Part shown: in pieces, positions 11,873 through 21,396 of the stretch
Layout: every line of letters starts with the position of its first letter
How positions within the stretch are numbered: the first letter of the stretch is position 1
DNA from: Actinobacteria bacterium IMCC26256
Lineage (GTDB): Bacteria > Actinomycetota > Acidimicrobiia > IMCC26256
Length of the DNA: 64,000 bases
Reading direction: 5' to 3'
Assembly: GCA_001023575.1 (NCBI GenBank)
Contig: CP011489.1
Coordinates: 2,255,747-2,319,746 of the forward strand
The notes under the pieces: generated by a model
Seen by the model: the letters and a program-made list of their open reading frames with translations, nothing else
What the model was told of the DNA's origin: nothing
Databases searched by the model: none
Made by a program: the position numbers and the translations under genes

Positions 11873-14800
11873 TTACTTGTTTGCTTCACGCTCTCTACGG
11901 CGTGCCTCATCCTCTTCATCGGATCCACGCTCATTGCGAGATAGATCGATTCCGAGAGACTCGGTTGTTCTAAAGGCATCCTCATCAAGTTCCTTGATCT
12001 GGACCTCTCCACCATCTGCGTCGAGAACACGCACATTTAGGCAGAGTGCCTGCATTTCTTTAATAAGTACCTTGAAGGACTCGGGAATCCCGGGCTCCGG
12101 AATGTTCTCGCCCTTCACGATTGCTTCGTAGACCTTTACGCGGCCCAGAACATCGTCGGACTTAATGGTGAGAATCTCCTGGAGTGCGTAAGCAGCTCCA
12201 TAGGCCTCAAGTGCCCAGACCTCCATCTCACCAAATCTCTGACCACCGAACTGTGCCTTACCACCGAGCGGCTGCTGGGTGATCATGGAGTACGGGCCTG
12301 TCGAGCGAGCGTGAATCTTGTCGTCGACAAGGTGCGAGAGTTTCAAGATGTACATGTAGCCAACGGTGATGTCTTGGTCGAAGGGCTCGCCTGTGCGGCC
12401 GTCGAACAACTGAGCCTTACCGTTTGTATTGGCTAGACGTGAGTCGTCTGCAGACTCGATGTTGGAGTTGTCCGAGTGCATCTTTCCGAACAACTGCTGA
12501 ATCGTGTCGTGCGGTCCGGCCTGATCCTCTTCGTCCCAGTGGGCGCCATCGAATACAGGGGTCTGAATCCACATTGCCGGCTCTGTGACAGGTCGTGTCT
12601 TGCGCGGCTCAGCTGGCTTCTTTGACTCGCCTTCCCAACCGTGACGCGCAACATAACCAAGGTGAGCCTCTAGAGCCTGACCAACGTTCATGCGGCTCGG
12701 AATACCAAGCGGGTTCAGAACAATATCGACAGGTGTTCCATCGGCGAGGTAGGGCATGTCCTCGGGCGGGAGAATCTTGGAGATAACTCCCTTGTTTCCG
12801 TGGCGCCCGGCGAGCTTGTCGCCCTCGCTAATTTTACGCTTCTGTGCAACATAGACACGCACAAGTGCATTTACACCAGGTGCAAGTTCGTCTCCGTTGT
12901 CACGTGAGAAGACGCGAACATCGATGACCTTTCCGGTCTCACCGTGTGGAACCTTGAGGGAAGTATCGCGAACCTCGCGAGCCTTCTCTCCGAAGATTGC
13001 ACGGAGGAGGCGCTCCTCTGGTGTTAGCTCTGTCTCACCCTTAGGTGTGACCTTGCCGACTAGAACATCTCCGGGGCCAACCTCTGCACCAACGCGCACG
13101 ATTCCACGCTCATCGAGATCTTTAAGGATCTCCTCTGAGAGGTTAGGAATATCGCGAGTGATCTCCTCGGCACCAAGCTTGGTATCACGAGCATCAATCT
13201 CGTGCTCCTCAATGTGAATCGAGGTGAGGACGTCATCGCGAACGAGACGCTCATTGAGGATGATTGCATCCTCGAAGTTGTGACCCTTCCACGGAATCAG
13301 CGCTACGAGCAGGTTCTTGCCTAGGGCAAGTTCTCCACCGTGCGTAGAGGGTCCGTCAGCAAGAATCGCTCCGGCTGTAACAACATCGCCCTCTGTAACC
13401 AAGATCTTCTGGTTGATGCAGGTTCCCTGGTTAGAGCGGTTGAACTTCCGAAGTTCGAAGACTTCCTTAGTCCCAGAGTTGTAGGTCATGGTAATCGTGT
13501 CGCCATTTACCTCAGAGACTGTTCCGTCCTCTTTGGCAACGCAGAGTTCCCCTGCATCATGTGCAGCGCGAGCCTCAACGCCGGTACCCACGTAAGGGGC
13601 CTCAGGGCGAACAGTCGGGACTGCCTGACGCTGCATGTTGGCACCCATAAGTGCGCGGTTTGCATCGTCGTGCTCAAGGAACGGAATCAACGCTGTAGCA
13701 ACAGAGACAATCTGCTTCGGCGAGACGTCCATGTAGTCAAGATCTGCTGGGCTAACGAACGCAACCTCACCGCGACCCTTACGAGCAAGTACACGCTCAT
13801 CAAGGAAACGGTTGTTGTCAGCAAGCTTTGCGTTTGCCTGTGCGATGACGTGCTTGTCTTCATCATCCGCGGCTAGGTAAACGACGTCGTCAGAGACGAT
13901 GCCCTTAACCACTGGTCGGTAAGGGGTCTCGATGAATCCGAAACGGTTGATACGTGCAAAGGATGCGAGGTATCCAATTAGACCAATGTTTGGTCCTTCT
14001 GGGGTCTCGATCGGGCACATACGTCCGTAGTGAGAAGGGTGCACGTCTCGAACCTCGAAACCAGCACGCTCACGGCTAAGACCACCGGGTCCAAGGGCCG
14101 AGAGACGGCGCTTGTGGGTGAGCCCTGCAAGTGGGTTCGTCTGGTCCATGAACTGGCTGAGCTGCGAAGATCCAAAGAACTCCTTCATTGATGCAACTAC
14201 CGGTCGGATGTTGATCAATGTCTGAGGAGTAATCGCCTCTTGGTCCTGAGTCGTCATGCGTTCACGCACAACGCGCTCCATGCGAGAGAGGCCTACGCGG
14301 TACTGGTTTTGAATTAGCTCGCCGACTGAACGAACACGACGGTTACCGAAGTGGTCGATGTCGTCCGGGAAGTAATCATCTGGCTGGTCATTAGCGTGAA
14401 GCTTCACGAGGTAAGAGACTGCAGCGATGATGTCGGCCTTGGAGAGAGTGAACTCTGCCTCGCCGCGCTCTGGGTTAGACGGAGGAACCGTAAGCCCAAG
14501 GCGATCCATAACAGCCTTGACCTTGGGGTACTCGTCGCCAAGCTTCTTCGAGACTTTGTGGCGACCAACCTTCGCGAGGTCGTAGCGCTTCGGGTTGAAG
14601 AAGAGGGTGTCGATGAGTTTCGTTGCTGCATCAACTGTTGGCGGCTCACCTGGTCGCAACTTCTTGTAGAGCTCTATAAAAGCCTGCTCCACAGTCTCAG
14701 TTGTGTCCTTCTCGAGCGTGTTGCGCATCGAGTCGTAAGGGTTTCCCTGTGGGTCAAGGATGAGGTTTAGAAGATCTTCTTCAGTATCCCCAAAGCCAAG

Positions 14801-15385
14801 TGCCTTCAAGAAAATCGTGATCGGCTGCTTACGCTTACGGTCAACACGCACATAAACAACGTCTTTTTTATCTACCTCAAACTCAAGCCATGCACCACGA
14901 CCGGGGATCATCTTGGATCCAACCGTGTACTTCTCTGGCTGCAACTTGTCGGGCTCGACGCTGAAGTAGACGCCCGGTGAACGCACTAGCTGCGATACAA
15001 CAATGCGCTCGGTACCGTTGATGATGAAGGTTCCGCGAGACGTCATCATGGGGAAGTCGCCCATGAATACTGTCTGCTCCTTGATCTCGCCAGTAAGAGC
15101 ATTCATGAAGCGCGCTGTAACAAAGAGGGGGCGCGAGTAGGTCATGTCGCGCTCGCGGCACTCGTCCTCAGTGTGCTTGGGCGGCTCAAAGAAGTGATCG
15201 GTCAACTCAAGTCGGAGCTGCTCGGTGAAGTCGGTCACTGGCGAGATGTCGCGAAGTACCTCAGCTACACCTTCGTTGATGAACCACGCAAAGGATTCCT
15301 TCTGCACTGCCACGAGATCGGGCAGGGGAAGTACTTCTTTGTGTTGACCGAATGAATAACGAACACGGGACGCGAGGGGGGCCAA
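11873..15385 (-). CDS. rpoB: RNA polymerase beta subunit
   Basis: Beta subunit of RNA polymerase, 1170 residues from the chosen start. The rifampicin-pocket region reads [20 protein letters not shown] followed by [11 protein letters not shown] and has the sensitive-type Asp, His and Ser residues. The [34 protein letters not shown] and [12 protein letters not shown] regions are present. No ATG lies near the N-terminus. A TTG at 15398-15400 would add five residues, but it has no ribosome binding site. AGGAG lies five bases before the TTG at 15383-15385, so that start is preferred. It lies 224 bases downstream of rplL, separated by a strong hairpin. Confidence 0.96.
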   Translation of the reverse strand: MAPLASRVRYSFGQHKEVLPLPDLVAVQKESFAWFINEGVAEVLRDISPVTDFTEQLRLELTDHFFEPPKHTEDECRERDMTYSRPLFVTARFMNALTGEIKEQTVFMGDFPMMTSRGTFIINGTERIVVSQLVRSPGVYFSVEPDKLQPEKYTVGSKMIPGRGAWLEFEVDKKDVVYVRVDRKRKQPITIFLKALGFGDTEEDLLNLILDPQGNPYDSMRNTLEKDTTETVEQAFIELYKKLRPGEPPTVDAATKLIDTLFFNPKRYDLAKVGRHKVSKKLGDEYPKVKAVMDRLGLTVPPSNPERGEAEFTLSKADIIAAVSYLVKLHANDQPDDYFPDDIDHFGNRRVRSVGELIQNQYRVGLSRMERVVRERMTTQDQEAITPQTLINIRPVVASMKEFFGSSQLSQFMDQTNPLAGLTHKRRLSALGPGGLSRERAGFEVRDVHPSHYGRMCPIETPEGPNIGLIGYLASFARINRFGFIETPYRPVVKGIVSDDVVYLAADDEDKHVIAQANAKLADNNRFLDERVLARKGRGEVAFVSPADLDYMDVSPKQIVSVATALIPFLEHDDANRALMGANMQRQAVPTVRPEAPYVGTGVEARAAHDAGELCVAKEDGTVSEVNGDTITMTYNSGTKEVFELRKFNRSNQGTCINQKILVTEGDVVTAGAILADGPSTHGGELALGKNLLVALIPWKGHNFEDAIILNERLVRDDVLTSIHIEEHEIDARDTKLGAEEITRDIPNLSEEILKDLDERGIVRVGAEVGPGDVLVGKVTPKGETELTPEERLLRAIFGEKAREVRDTSLKVPHGETGKVIDVRVFSRDNGDELAPGVNALVRVYVAQKRKISEGDKLAGRHGNKGVISKILPPEDMPYLADGTPVDIVLNPLGIPSRMNVGQALEAHLGYVARHGWEGESKKPAEPRKTRPVTEPAMWIQTPVFDGAHWDEEDQAGPHDTIQQLFGKMHSDNSNIESADDSRLANTNGKAQLFDGRTGEPFDQDITVGYMYILKLSHLVDDKIHARSTGPYSMITQQPLGGKAQFGGQRFGEMEVWALEAYGAAYALQEILTIKSDDVLGRVKVYEAIVKGENIPEPGIPESFKVLIKEMQALCLNVRVLDADGGEVQIKELDEDAFRTTESLGIDLSRNERGSDEEDEARRREREANK

Positions 15386-15549
15386 CGTCACTCCTTGCAA
15401 GAAAGCGGGCGCGAAGCGACCACGGGATTGTGGTCAAGAGCAGGACAACAGGGCACGACTAGGTAAACGATAGCCGTCCGCAGCGAGAGTCGCAAGGCGC
15501 ACGAAAGTGGGCGCCACCAAAGTGGCGTCAACTGACGGGCAGAGTACGA

Positions 15550-15587
15550 CGGTATCGGCCTCAGGTCAAGGACCTTTGCCGATACCG
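15550..15587 (-). terminator. Hairpin between rplL and rpoB (attenuator or processing site)
   Basis: A perfect 10-bp inverted repeat (15550-15559 with 15578-15587) encloses a second small hairpin (AGGTC/GACCT). It lies 23 bases after the rplL stop on the minus strand. There is no U-run, so it is not a classic intrinsic terminator. In E. coli the same interval holds an attenuator and an RNase III site that set the ratio of L7/L12 to polymerase; an equivalent role here is inference. Confidence 0.5.
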
Positions 15588-15609
15588 GTACGACCCTCGT
15601 GGCGGTTTG

Positions 15610-15993
15610 TTACTTAACCTCTACAGAAGCGCCGGCTGCCTCAAGCTGGTCCTTGGCCTTCTGGGCATCCTCCTTGGAGACCTTCTCAACGACGGCCTTG
15701 GGGGCTGAGTCCACGAGGTCCTTGGCCTCCTTGAGACCGAGGCTCGTGAGGGCACGCACCTCCTTGATGACCTGAACCTTCTTGTCGCCAGCGGCGATAA
15801 GGATCACGTCGAACTCGTCCTGCTCTGCGGCTGCTCCACCGGCATCTCCACCAGCGGCTGGCGCTGCGGCGACTGCTGCGGGGGCAGCGGCTGTGACGCC
15901 GAACTCTTCCTCAAATGACTTAAGAAAGTCATTGAGCTCGAGAACGGTCATGCTCTTAAATACATCGAGTAGTTCACTTGTGCTCATAGCCAT
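15610..15993 (-). CDS. rplL: 50S ribosomal protein L7/L12
   Basis: Stalk protein L7/L12, 127 residues, recruits translational GTPases. It shows the N-terminal dimerisation domain ([26 protein letters not shown]), an Ala/Gly-rich hinge, and the C-terminal domain ([36 protein letters not shown]). Two in-frame ATGs are close together; the upstream one (15991-15993) has AAGGAG 8 bases ahead and is chosen. It follows rplJ in the rplJL pair, where four to six L7/L12 copies are needed per L10. Confidence 0.97.
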   Translation of the reverse strand: MAMSTSELLDVFKSMTVLELNDFLKSFEEEFGVTAAAPAAVAAAPAAGGDAGGAAAEQDEFDVILIAAGDKKVQVIKEVRALTSLGLKEAKDLVDSAPKAVVEKVSKEDAQKAKDQLEAAGASVEVK

Positions 15994-16107
15994 GGTGTTT
16001 TCTCCTTGCGGTGTGTCCGCTTCATCTATCTGCGGTTGGATGGGTTCTTCGTATTTCTAGATATATCTAGATTTTAAGGTTATTTCTCTTGTTGCTTATG
16101 AAAATCT

Positions 16108-16854
16108 TTACTCAGCGGCGGGTGTGCTCTCTTCTGGTGCCTCTTCTGGTGTCGCCTCTGGTTCCGCCCCTGCAGGCTCCTCGGCTACTGCCTCTGCTGT
16201 TTCTGGGGCAGCTGATTCCGTCTCTGCTGTCTCCGTCTCTGCTGTCTCTGGGGCAGCCTCGACTTCGCCAGCTTCTGAGGTAGTCGCCTCTGGGGCCGGA
16301 GCCTCGGCTGGCGCCTCCTCGGGGAGTGCCTCTCCGTTCGCTACACGCTGCTCGATGAGTGCCTTGACTCCATAAGCAAGGTTGCGTGGAATCGCCTGGA
16401 ATAGTCCGGCTGCCTTGACAAGCGGGCCCTGGAATGCGCCTGCGATGCGGGCAAGGAGCTCCTCGCGAGGAGCGACCTCAGCGAGCTCTGATACCTCTGC
16501 GGCCGAGATGAATCTGGACCCAAGCATTCCGCCCTTGATTACAAAGGCCTCTGCGGTCTTAGCGAAGTCCCGAAGCGCCTTGGCGGCAAGAACCGCGTCG
16601 CCCTTGATGAAGGCGATCGCCGTTGGGCCCTGGAGCATTGGGACGAGGTCCTCAACGCCGGCCTCATTTGCAGCACGGCGAGCAAGGGTGTTCTTGTAAA
16701 TCTTGAGGTCTGTACCCGCTGGGCGCAGTGCAGAACGCAGATTCGCGAGCTGCGTAACAGTGAGTCCTCGGTACTCTGTGAGCACTGTCGCGTCTGACTC
16801 CGCAATGCGATCACGAATCTCAGCGACGGTGGCTACCTTCTCGGGCCTAGCCAT
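16108..16854 (-). CDS. rplJ: 50S ribosomal protein L10 with acidic tail
   Basis: L10 anchors the L7/L12 stalk to the 50S subunit. The protein starts MARPEKVATVAEIRDRI and includes the TEYRGLTVTQLANLR motif. The ATG at 16852-16854 has AGGAG with a 7-base spacer, which decides against a longer frame beginning at 16935. It is 248 residues long against the usual 165-180, because about 70 C-terminal residues are Ala/Glu/Pro/Thr-rich and repetitive (ETAETETAETES). The DNA there contains a near-perfect 15-base duplication (16221-16250). An L10-type leader lies just upstream. Confidence 0.96.
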   Translation of the reverse strand: MARPEKVATVAEIRDRIAESDATVLTEYRGLTVTQLANLRSALRPAGTDLKIYKNTLARRAANEAGVEDLVPMLQGPTAIAFIKGDAVLAAKALRDFAKTAEAFVIKGGMLGSRFISAAEVSELAEVAPREELLARIAGAFQGPLVKAAGLFQAIPRNLAYGVKALIEQRVANGEALPEEAPAEAPAPEATTSEAGEVEAAPETAETETAETESAAPETAEAVAEEPAGAEPEATPEEAPEESTPAAE

Positions 16855-16882
16855 GTGGTTACTCCTGATGGTCGATCTATAA

Positions 16883-16976
16883 GGCTCACACTCTGCGAGC
16901 CTCAAATAATAAAAAACGAGGTATCCCGCGTGCACAGCACTGCGAGGACACCCCGAATTAAAGGAGTCGCCTCGTT
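16883..16976 (-). promoter_or_regulatory. Ribosomal protein L10 leader / attenuator
   Basis: On the minus strand, AACGAGG (16970-16976) pairs perfectly with CCTCGTT (16915-16921), closing an irregular 48-base internal region, and is followed at once by a run of six T. A second hairpin (16897-16901 with 16883-16887) follows just before the rplJ ribosome binding site. Position and form fit the L10 leader family, where L10(L12)4 binding represses rplJL. The stems are seen directly; the assignment to the family is by position and resemblance. Confidence 0.65.
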
Positions 16977-17064
16977 CGGCGGGGTAATTACCCCTTTATC
17001 GCTTGAGTTTTAAGGCTAAAACGACCGAATGTCTGTGGCGCAGATTCAAATGTAGATGGGGACT

Positions 17065-17793
17065 CTAGCGTGGTGCCCCCGTCGGTGCCTCACCGAGGAG
17101 ATCCTTGGTGCGGGTTGGGTCGATTCGTACTCCAGGGCCCATGGTTGAGGACATGCTCACGCCCTTGATGTAACGGCCCTTTGCAGATGCTGGCTTGGCA
17201 CGAAGTACCTCGTCCATAACTGCCTGATAGTTCCCGACCAGGGCCTCTTTAGAGAAAGAGACCTTACCGATCGGGACCTGGACATTTCCGTAACGGTCAG
17301 TGCGGTACTCCACGCGCCCGCCCTTGAACTCGGTTACTGCCTTGCCGACATCAGCGGTAACGGTACCCGTCTTCGGGTTGGGCATCAGGCCCCGAGGTCC
17401 GAGTGCACGACCGAGTTTTCCGACCTGAGCCATCAGGTCAGGCGTAGCGATAGCGAGGTCGAAGTCCAAGAATCCGCCCTCAACACGGGCCACTAGATCC
17501 TCGGCTCCTACGACATCAGCGCCTGCTGCCTCAGCTGCTCTTGCCTGCTCGCCCTGGGCGAATACGACGATACGGATTGTCTTACCGGTACCGGCTGGGA
17601 GGCTGACTGTTCCGCGAATGCTCTGCTCGGCTTTGCGAGGGTCAAGCCCGAGGCGGAATACAACCTCAACTGTCTCATCGAACTTCGCCCTAGCGAGCGA
17701 TTGAATGAGGACGAGCGCCTCAGCGGGATCAAAAATTGTCTCTGCGTCAAATTTCTTTGCCGCGTCTACGTAGGTCTTTCCGTGCTTCGCCAT
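17065..17793 (-). CDS. rplA: 50S ribosomal protein L1
   Basis: L1, 242 residues, forms the mobile stalk beside the E site. It contains the [28 protein letters not shown] segment and the [10 protein letters not shown] motif typical of bacterial L1; length is slightly above the usual 230-235. It follows rplK after about 130 bases and precedes rplJ across the L10 leader. In other bacteria L1 represses the rplKA operon by binding its mRNA; no L1 site could be assigned here. Confidence 0.97.
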   Translation of the reverse strand: MAKHGKTYVDAAKKFDAETIFDPAEALVLIQSLARAKFDETVEVVFRLGLDPRKAEQSIRGTVSLPAGTGKTIRIVVFAQGEQARAAEAAGADVVGAEDLVARVEGGFLDFDLAIATPDLMAQVGKLGRALGPRGLMPNPKTGTVTADVGKAVTEFKGGRVEYRTDRYGNVQVPIGKVSFSKEALVGNYQAVMDEVLRAKPASAKGRYIKGVSMSSTMGPGVRIDPTRTKDLLGEAPTGAPR

Positions 17794-17876
17794 AAGGCTC
17801 CCTCTTTCATCTAGCCCTGTAGCGAGGTCGTCTACAGGGGGTTGGTTTTGTGTTGGCTGGTTTTTGGTGCGTATTT

Positions 17877-17893
17877 ACCCTAAAAAATAGGGT
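17877..17893 (-). other. Short perfect hairpin between rplK and rplA
   Basis: A 6-bp perfect inverted repeat (ACCCTA/TAGGGT) has a five-base loop of T on the minus strand, in the 132-base gap between rplK and rplA. It is too short for a strong terminator and is not followed by a T-run. It may tune rplA translation or be of no importance. Confidence 0.25.
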
Positions 17894-17925
17894 TCTTTAC
17901 TCAGTAGTTCTTATTACTGGTCTTA

Positions 17926-18354
17926 TTACTTGACTACGTCGAGCCCCATTGAGCGGGCTGTTCCCTCGACCTGAGCGATTGCTCCCTCAATGTCGATTGC
18001 ATTCAAGTCGGGCATCTTCTGCTCAGCGATCTGGCGAACCTGAGCGCTTGTTACGGTCCCGGCCTTGACGATCGGTGTGGTTGAGGAGCCCTTGTCGATG
18101 CCGGCAGCCTTGCGGAGCAAGAACGGCGTCGGTGGGGTCTTCAATACAAAGGTAAAGGACCGGTCCTCATAGACGGAGATCTCGACAGGCACAACAGTGC
18201 CTCTCTGGCTCTCAGTCGCTGAGTTGTAGGCCTTGCAGAAGTCCATGATGTTTAGACCATGCGGTCCGAGCGCGGTACCCACGGGGGGTGCCGGCGTCGC
18301 TGCGCCTGCCTCAATCTGGATTTTTACTACTGCTGCGAGTCTTTTTTTCGCCAT
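17926..18354 (-). CDS. rplK: 50S ribosomal protein L11
   Basis: L11, 142 residues, forms the GTPase-associated centre with L10/L12 and is needed for RelA-type stringent sensing and thiopeptide binding. The N-terminal [34 protein letters not shown] and C-terminal [10 protein letters not shown] regions are diagnostic. It follows nusG after 23 bases, so secE-nusG-rplK-rplA are probably one transcript. No unusual features. Confidence 0.97.
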   Translation of the reverse strand: MAKKRLAAVVKIQIEAGAATPAPPVGTALGPHGLNIMDFCKAYNSATESQRGTVVPVEISVYEDRSFTFVLKTPPTPFLLRKAAGIDKGSSTTPIVKAGTVTSAQVRQIAEQKMPDLNAIDIEGAIAQVEGTARSMGLDVVK

Positions 18355-18377
18355 TGGATTGCTTCCTTGGTCTAGGT

Positions 18378-19145
18378 CTAGAGCTTGGCTACGTCGGCGA
18401 TCTCAAGCTCGACAGGTGTCTCACGTCCGAAGATGTTTACGAGAACCTTGAGCTTGGAGCGGTCGATGTCAATTTCGTCGATGATTCCATTGAAGTCTGC
18501 GAAGGCGCCGGTAACAACTCTTACCTGCTCGCCCTTCTCAAACAAGAATCTTGGTCGGAGCTTCTTCTCTGGCTTGCCCTCTAGCGGGCCACCGCTACCG
18601 AGTGTGTCCTCAACCTCGCGTCGAGAGAGAGGGGAAGGCTTTGCGCCGTTACCAACAAAACCTGTGACACCTGGGGTATTGCGCACTGCTCCCCAAGTCT
18701 CGTCGTCAAGCACCATTCGAATGATGAGATACCCAGGCCAGACTTTCTTCTGAACAACTACCTTGCGGCCATTCTTAAACTCAATTACATCCTCAGTCGG
18801 GATGACGATCTCGTAGATGAGCTCCTCAACATTTAGAGCCTTCATGCGAGTCGTGAGATTCTGCTTAACCTTGTTCTCGTAGCCGGCATAGGTGTGTACT
18901 ACGTACCAGCGACCCGGTCGGTCGTATGGACTCGGCTCAATCTCTTCTTCTTCTTCTTCGTCGTCGTCATCATCAAAGACGGCGAGCAGTTCTGCATCGC
19001 CCCCCAGAGAGACGCTATCGATAACTACCTCTGATGCTATATCTGTAGCGTTTTCGGTCGCCTCAGAGTCAAGCGCTGAGCTCTCAATCGAGTCTTCTGC
19101 ATTCTCTGCAGCCAAATTGTCTTCAGTTATGTTGTCTTGAGTCAT
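18378..19145 (-). CDS. nusG: Transcription factor NusG with acidic N-terminal extension
   Basis: NusG binds RNA polymerase and links it to Rho or the ribosome. The NGN domain begins at about residue 79 ([19 protein letters not shown]) and the KOW domain is at the C-terminus ([19 protein letters not shown]). The first ~75 residues are Ser/Glu/Asp-rich and end in an uninterrupted acidic run (residues 58-68), probably disordered. Such acidic N-terminal extensions are common in Actinobacteria. It is preceded by secE with a one-base gap. Confidence 0.97.
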   Translation of the reverse strand: MTQDNITEDNLAAENAEDSIESSALDSEATENATDIASEVVIDSVSLGGDAELLAVFDDDDDEEEEEEIEPSPYDRPGRWYVVHTYAGYENKVKQNLTTRMKALNVEELIYEIVIPTEDVIEFKNGRKVVVQKKVWPGYLIIRMVLDDETWGAVRNTPGVTGFVGNGAKPSPLSRREVEDTLGSGGPLEGKPEKKLRPRFLFEKGEQVRVVTGAFADFNGIIDEIDIDRSKLKVLVNIFGRETPVELEIADVAKL

Positions 19146-19146
19146 G

Positions 19147-19428
19147 TCAGCTGCCGTAGAGCTTGAGGACGAACTTGGCCGAGGCCCAGTCGAGTCCGAA
19201 GATGAGGGACGTCATTATGACGACCACGATGAGAACAATCACTGTGGAGTTAATTACTTCTGGGCGAGTAGGCCATGCGACCTTCTTGAGTTCGCCTTTG
19301 ACTTCGCGAAAATAAGTTGCGGGTGAGGTGCGGTTGCGCTCGGAGACCGGAGCGGCAGGGCGGCGAGAAGGGCGAGCTTTTTTCTCGTCTTCCTGCTTAG
19401 CCATCATGCGCTTGGACTCGCGATTCAC
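19147..19428 (-). CDS. secE: Preprotein translocase subunit SecE
   Basis: SecE, 93 residues, clamps SecY in the Sec translocon. It has a basic N-terminus, the conserved amphipathic FREVKGELKKVAWPTRPEV segment, and one membrane span (INSTVIVLIVVVIMTSLIF). The GTG at 19426-19428 is chosen because AGAGG lies 6 bases upstream; the in-frame ATGs eight and nine codons later have no ribosome binding site. It is immediately followed by nusG, the usual pair, and lies downstream of tRNA-Trp as in mycobacteria. Confidence 0.95.
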   Translation of the reverse strand: MNRESKRMMAKQEDEKKARPSRRPAAPVSERNRTSPATYFREVKGELKKVAWPTRPEVINSTVIVLIVVVIMTSLIFGLDWASAKFVLKLYGS

Positions 19429-19440
19429 TTCGTACCTCTT

Positions 19441-19481
19441 GGTTTGAGTATCTGGGTTGGAGTATCAGGATTGGAGTATCA
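19441..19481 (-). repeat. Three tandem 14-base units before secE
   Basis: Three imperfect 14-base units lie between tRNA-Trp and secE. On the minus strand each contains GATACT, a -10-like hexamer, twice preceded by T (TGATACT). They sit just upstream of the secE ribosome binding site. They could be alternative promoter elements or simple slippage; the repeat itself is seen directly. Confidence 0.5.
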
Positions 19482-19553
19482 GGTTTAGATTTCGAGACTC
19501 CTTGGCGAGAGCCCCGCATTGCTTCACTATCTGTCTTACATTTCTTTTATTCG

Positions 19554-19626
19554 CAGGGCAGGAGGGACTTGAACCCACAACCCCCGGTTTTGGAGACCGG
19601 TGCTCTGCCAATTGAGCTACTGCCCT
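19554..19626 (-). tRNA. tRNA-Trp (CCA anticodon)
   Basis: A 73-base tRNA on the minus strand. The acceptor stem AGGGCAG/CTGCCCT is fully paired with discriminator G, the anticodon stem is CCGGT/ACCGG, and the anticodon loop is CTCCAAA. A standard T arm (GGGTTCAAGTCCC) is present. The 3' CCA is not encoded. Its position just before secE-nusG matches trpT in mycobacteria. Confidence 0.97.
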
Positions 19627-19710
19627 CCGGGCACCTAGGGGCCGGGCGAGGAATCGTATCAGTCAAGCCCCGTCATACGACAGCCGGGGATAAACCGTGG
19701 CTCGACATCT

Positions 19711-19744
19711 CCAAAATAGAGACAGCCCCAAAATAGAGACAGCC
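19711..19744. repeat. Perfect 17-base tandem duplication
   Basis: CCAAAATAGAGACAGCC occurs twice in direct succession (19711-19727 and 19728-19744) in the 241-base gap between tRNA-Trp and rpmG. No gene or known element accounts for it. Read on the minus strand it contains CTATTTT, so duplicated promoter material upstream of tRNA-Trp is conceivable. Confidence 0.6.
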
Positions 19745-19810
19745 CCATGAAAGAACCCGGCCTGGGGTCTCCCCCATAGCCGGGCGCTCACAGAAATATC
19801 TCGCTAAACC

Positions 19811-19855
19811 CCCTTCACCGCGGTGAAGGGCGCGCCCCGCTCAAATCAGCGGGGC
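19811..19855 (-). terminator. Double hairpin downstream of rpmG
   Basis: Two strong stem-loops lie just after the rpmG stop on the minus strand. GCCCCGCT/AGCGGGGC (19834-19841 with 19848-19855, six-base loop) starts 13 bases after the stop. It is followed by a perfect 20-base palindrome (19811-19830) and GGGTTT. No long T-run follows. They probably end or pause the tuf-rpmG transcript. Confidence 0.55.
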
Positions 19856-19867
19856 TCTAGTGAGGTA

Positions 19868-20029
19868 TTAGCGGGTCTCTTTGTGAAGGGTATGGACACG
19901 CTCGAAGCGGCAGTACTTCTTCATCTCAATCCGCTCACGGTCGTTGATCTTGTTCTTCTTGGTGATGTAGTTGCGTCGCTTGCAGCTTTCGCAGGCGAGC
20001 GTCACCTTGATGCGCTTGTCACTTGCCAT
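19868..20029 (-). CDS. rpmG: 50S ribosomal protein L33 (one zinc cysteine replaced)
   Basis: L33, 53 residues, too short for routine frame listing. The protein starts [20 protein letters not shown] and ends HTLHKETR, as in actinobacterial L33. The first zinc pair (Cys13, Cys16) is intact, but of the second pair only Cys40 remains: the usual fourth cysteine is Glu43 (CRFE instead of CxxC). Zinc binding may therefore be lost or rearranged. It lies 24 bases downstream of tuf copy 2 and upstream of tRNA-Trp, the expected actinobacterial order. Confidence 0.93.
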   Translation of the reverse strand: MASDKRIKVTLACESCKRRNYITKKNKINDRERIEMKKYCRFERVHTLHKETR

Positions 20030-20053
20030 TTTTTATTTTCCTCTACTCAAGAC

Positions 20054-21241
20054 TTACTTGATGATGCTGACCACGCGACCAGCACCCACTGTACGACCAC
20101 CCTCACGAATAGCGAAACGGAGACCTTCCTCCATCGCGATCGGGTTAATCAACTCCACATTCATCTCAGTGTTGTCACCCGGCATAACCATCTCCACACC
20201 ATCAGGCAAAGCAATCATGCCCGTAATGTCAGTAGTACGGAAATAGAACTGCGGACGATAGTTACCAAAGAAAGGAGTATGGCGACCACCCTCCTCTTTC
20301 GTCAACACATATACCTGAGCAAGAAACTCAGTGTGAGGAAGAATCGAACCCGGCTTAGCCAAAACCTGGCCACGCTCAACATCTTCTTTCTTCGTTCCAC
20401 GAAGAAGAGCACCAATGTTGTCCCCAGCACGCCCCTCATCAAGAAGCTTGCGGAACATCTCAACACCAGTACAAGTCGTCTTCGTCGTAGGACGAATACC
20501 AACAATCTCAATCTCGTCGTTGACGTTCACAATTCCACGCTCAACACGACCAGTAACAACAGTTCCACGACCAGTGATCGTGAACACATCCTCAATAGGC
20601 ATCAAGAACGGCTTATCAATCTCACGCGTAGGCTCAACAATGAAGTCATCAACAGCAGCCATCAGATCGAGAATTGCCTGACCCCACTTCTCGTCACCCT
20701 CAAGAGCTTTAAGCGCAGAAACACGCACAATTGGAGTGTCATCACCAGGAAAGTCGTACTCGTTAAGAAGCTCACGAACCTCGAGCTCTACAAGCTCAAG
20801 AAGCTCCTCATCATCAACCATGTCCGACTTATTCAAAGCCACAACAATTGACGGCACACCAACCTGGCGAGCAAGCAACACATGCTCACGAGTCTGAGGC
20901 ATAGGACCATCAGTAGCAGCAACAACAAGAATCGCGCCATCCATCTGCGCAGCACCCGTGATCATGTTCTTGATGTAGTCAGCGTGACCAGGGCAGTCAA
21001 CATGCGCATAGTGACGATTATCAGTCTCATACTCAACATGAGAAATAGAGATCGTTATTCCACGAGCCTTCTCCTCAGGAGCCTTATCGATCTGATCAAA
21101 CGCAGTCGCAGTCACATTCGGATTGTGATCAGCCAACACCCGCGTAATCGCAGCAGTCAAAGTGGTCTTCCCATGGTCAATATGACCAATCGTTCCGATA
21201 TTCAAATGCGGCTTATTACGCTCAAACTTTGCCTTACCCAT
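20054..21241 (-). CDS. tuf: Elongation factor Tu, copy 2
   Basis: Second EF-Tu, 395 residues, with the same GTPase motifs as copy 1 and only two amino-acid differences from it. The ATG at 21239-21241 is chosen because the protein then begins [17 protein letters not shown] exactly as copy 1, with GGAG 9 bases upstream; a start 11 codons earlier is possible but has no homologous counterpart. Flanking DNA is unrelated to that of copy 1, so the identity is confined to the gene. It sits between tRNA-Met and rpmG, like tufB between tRNA genes and secE in E. coli. Confidence 0.97.
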   Translation of the reverse strand: MGKAKFERNKPHLNIGTIGHIDHGKTTLTAAITRVLADHNPNVTATAFDQIDKAPEEKARGITISISHVEYETDNRHYAHVDCPGHADYIKNMITGAAQMDGAILVVAATDGPMPQTREHVLLARQVGVPSIVVALNKSDMVDDEELLELVELEVRELLNEYDFPGDDTPIVRVSALKALEGDEKWGQAILDLMAAVDDFIVEPTREIDKPFLMPIEDVFTITGRGTVVTGRVERGIVNVNDEIEIVGIRPTTKTTCTGVEMFRKLLDEGRAGDNIGALLRGTKKEDVERGQVLAKPGSILPHTEFLAQVYVLTKEEGGRHTPFFGNYRPQFYFRTTDITGMIALPDGVEMVMPGDNTEMNVELINPIAMEEGLRFAIREGGRTVGAGRVVSIIK

Positions 21242-21396
21242 AACTTCCGTCTCCTGAGGTTCGCCCACGGCCATCGCCGCAAGTGGTTTACGTCTTTTTG
21301 TTTTCTATGTTTTTAGTTGTTCTCTTGCTGTGCTATTCCGTCTCGTATTATTTTCTTTAGTTAGCCCCTCAGGACTAACGCCGTGCCGATTACTAG

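Noticed and set aside
15386..15400. TTG at 15398-15400 as rpoB start
   Set aside because: No ribosome binding site precedes it; AGGAG inside this stretch is correctly spaced for the TTG at 15383-15385.
19811..19830. 20-base palindrome as a transcription-factor operator
   Set aside because: It lies downstream of rpmG next to another GC-rich hairpin and reads better as part of a terminator; no regulator gene is nearby.
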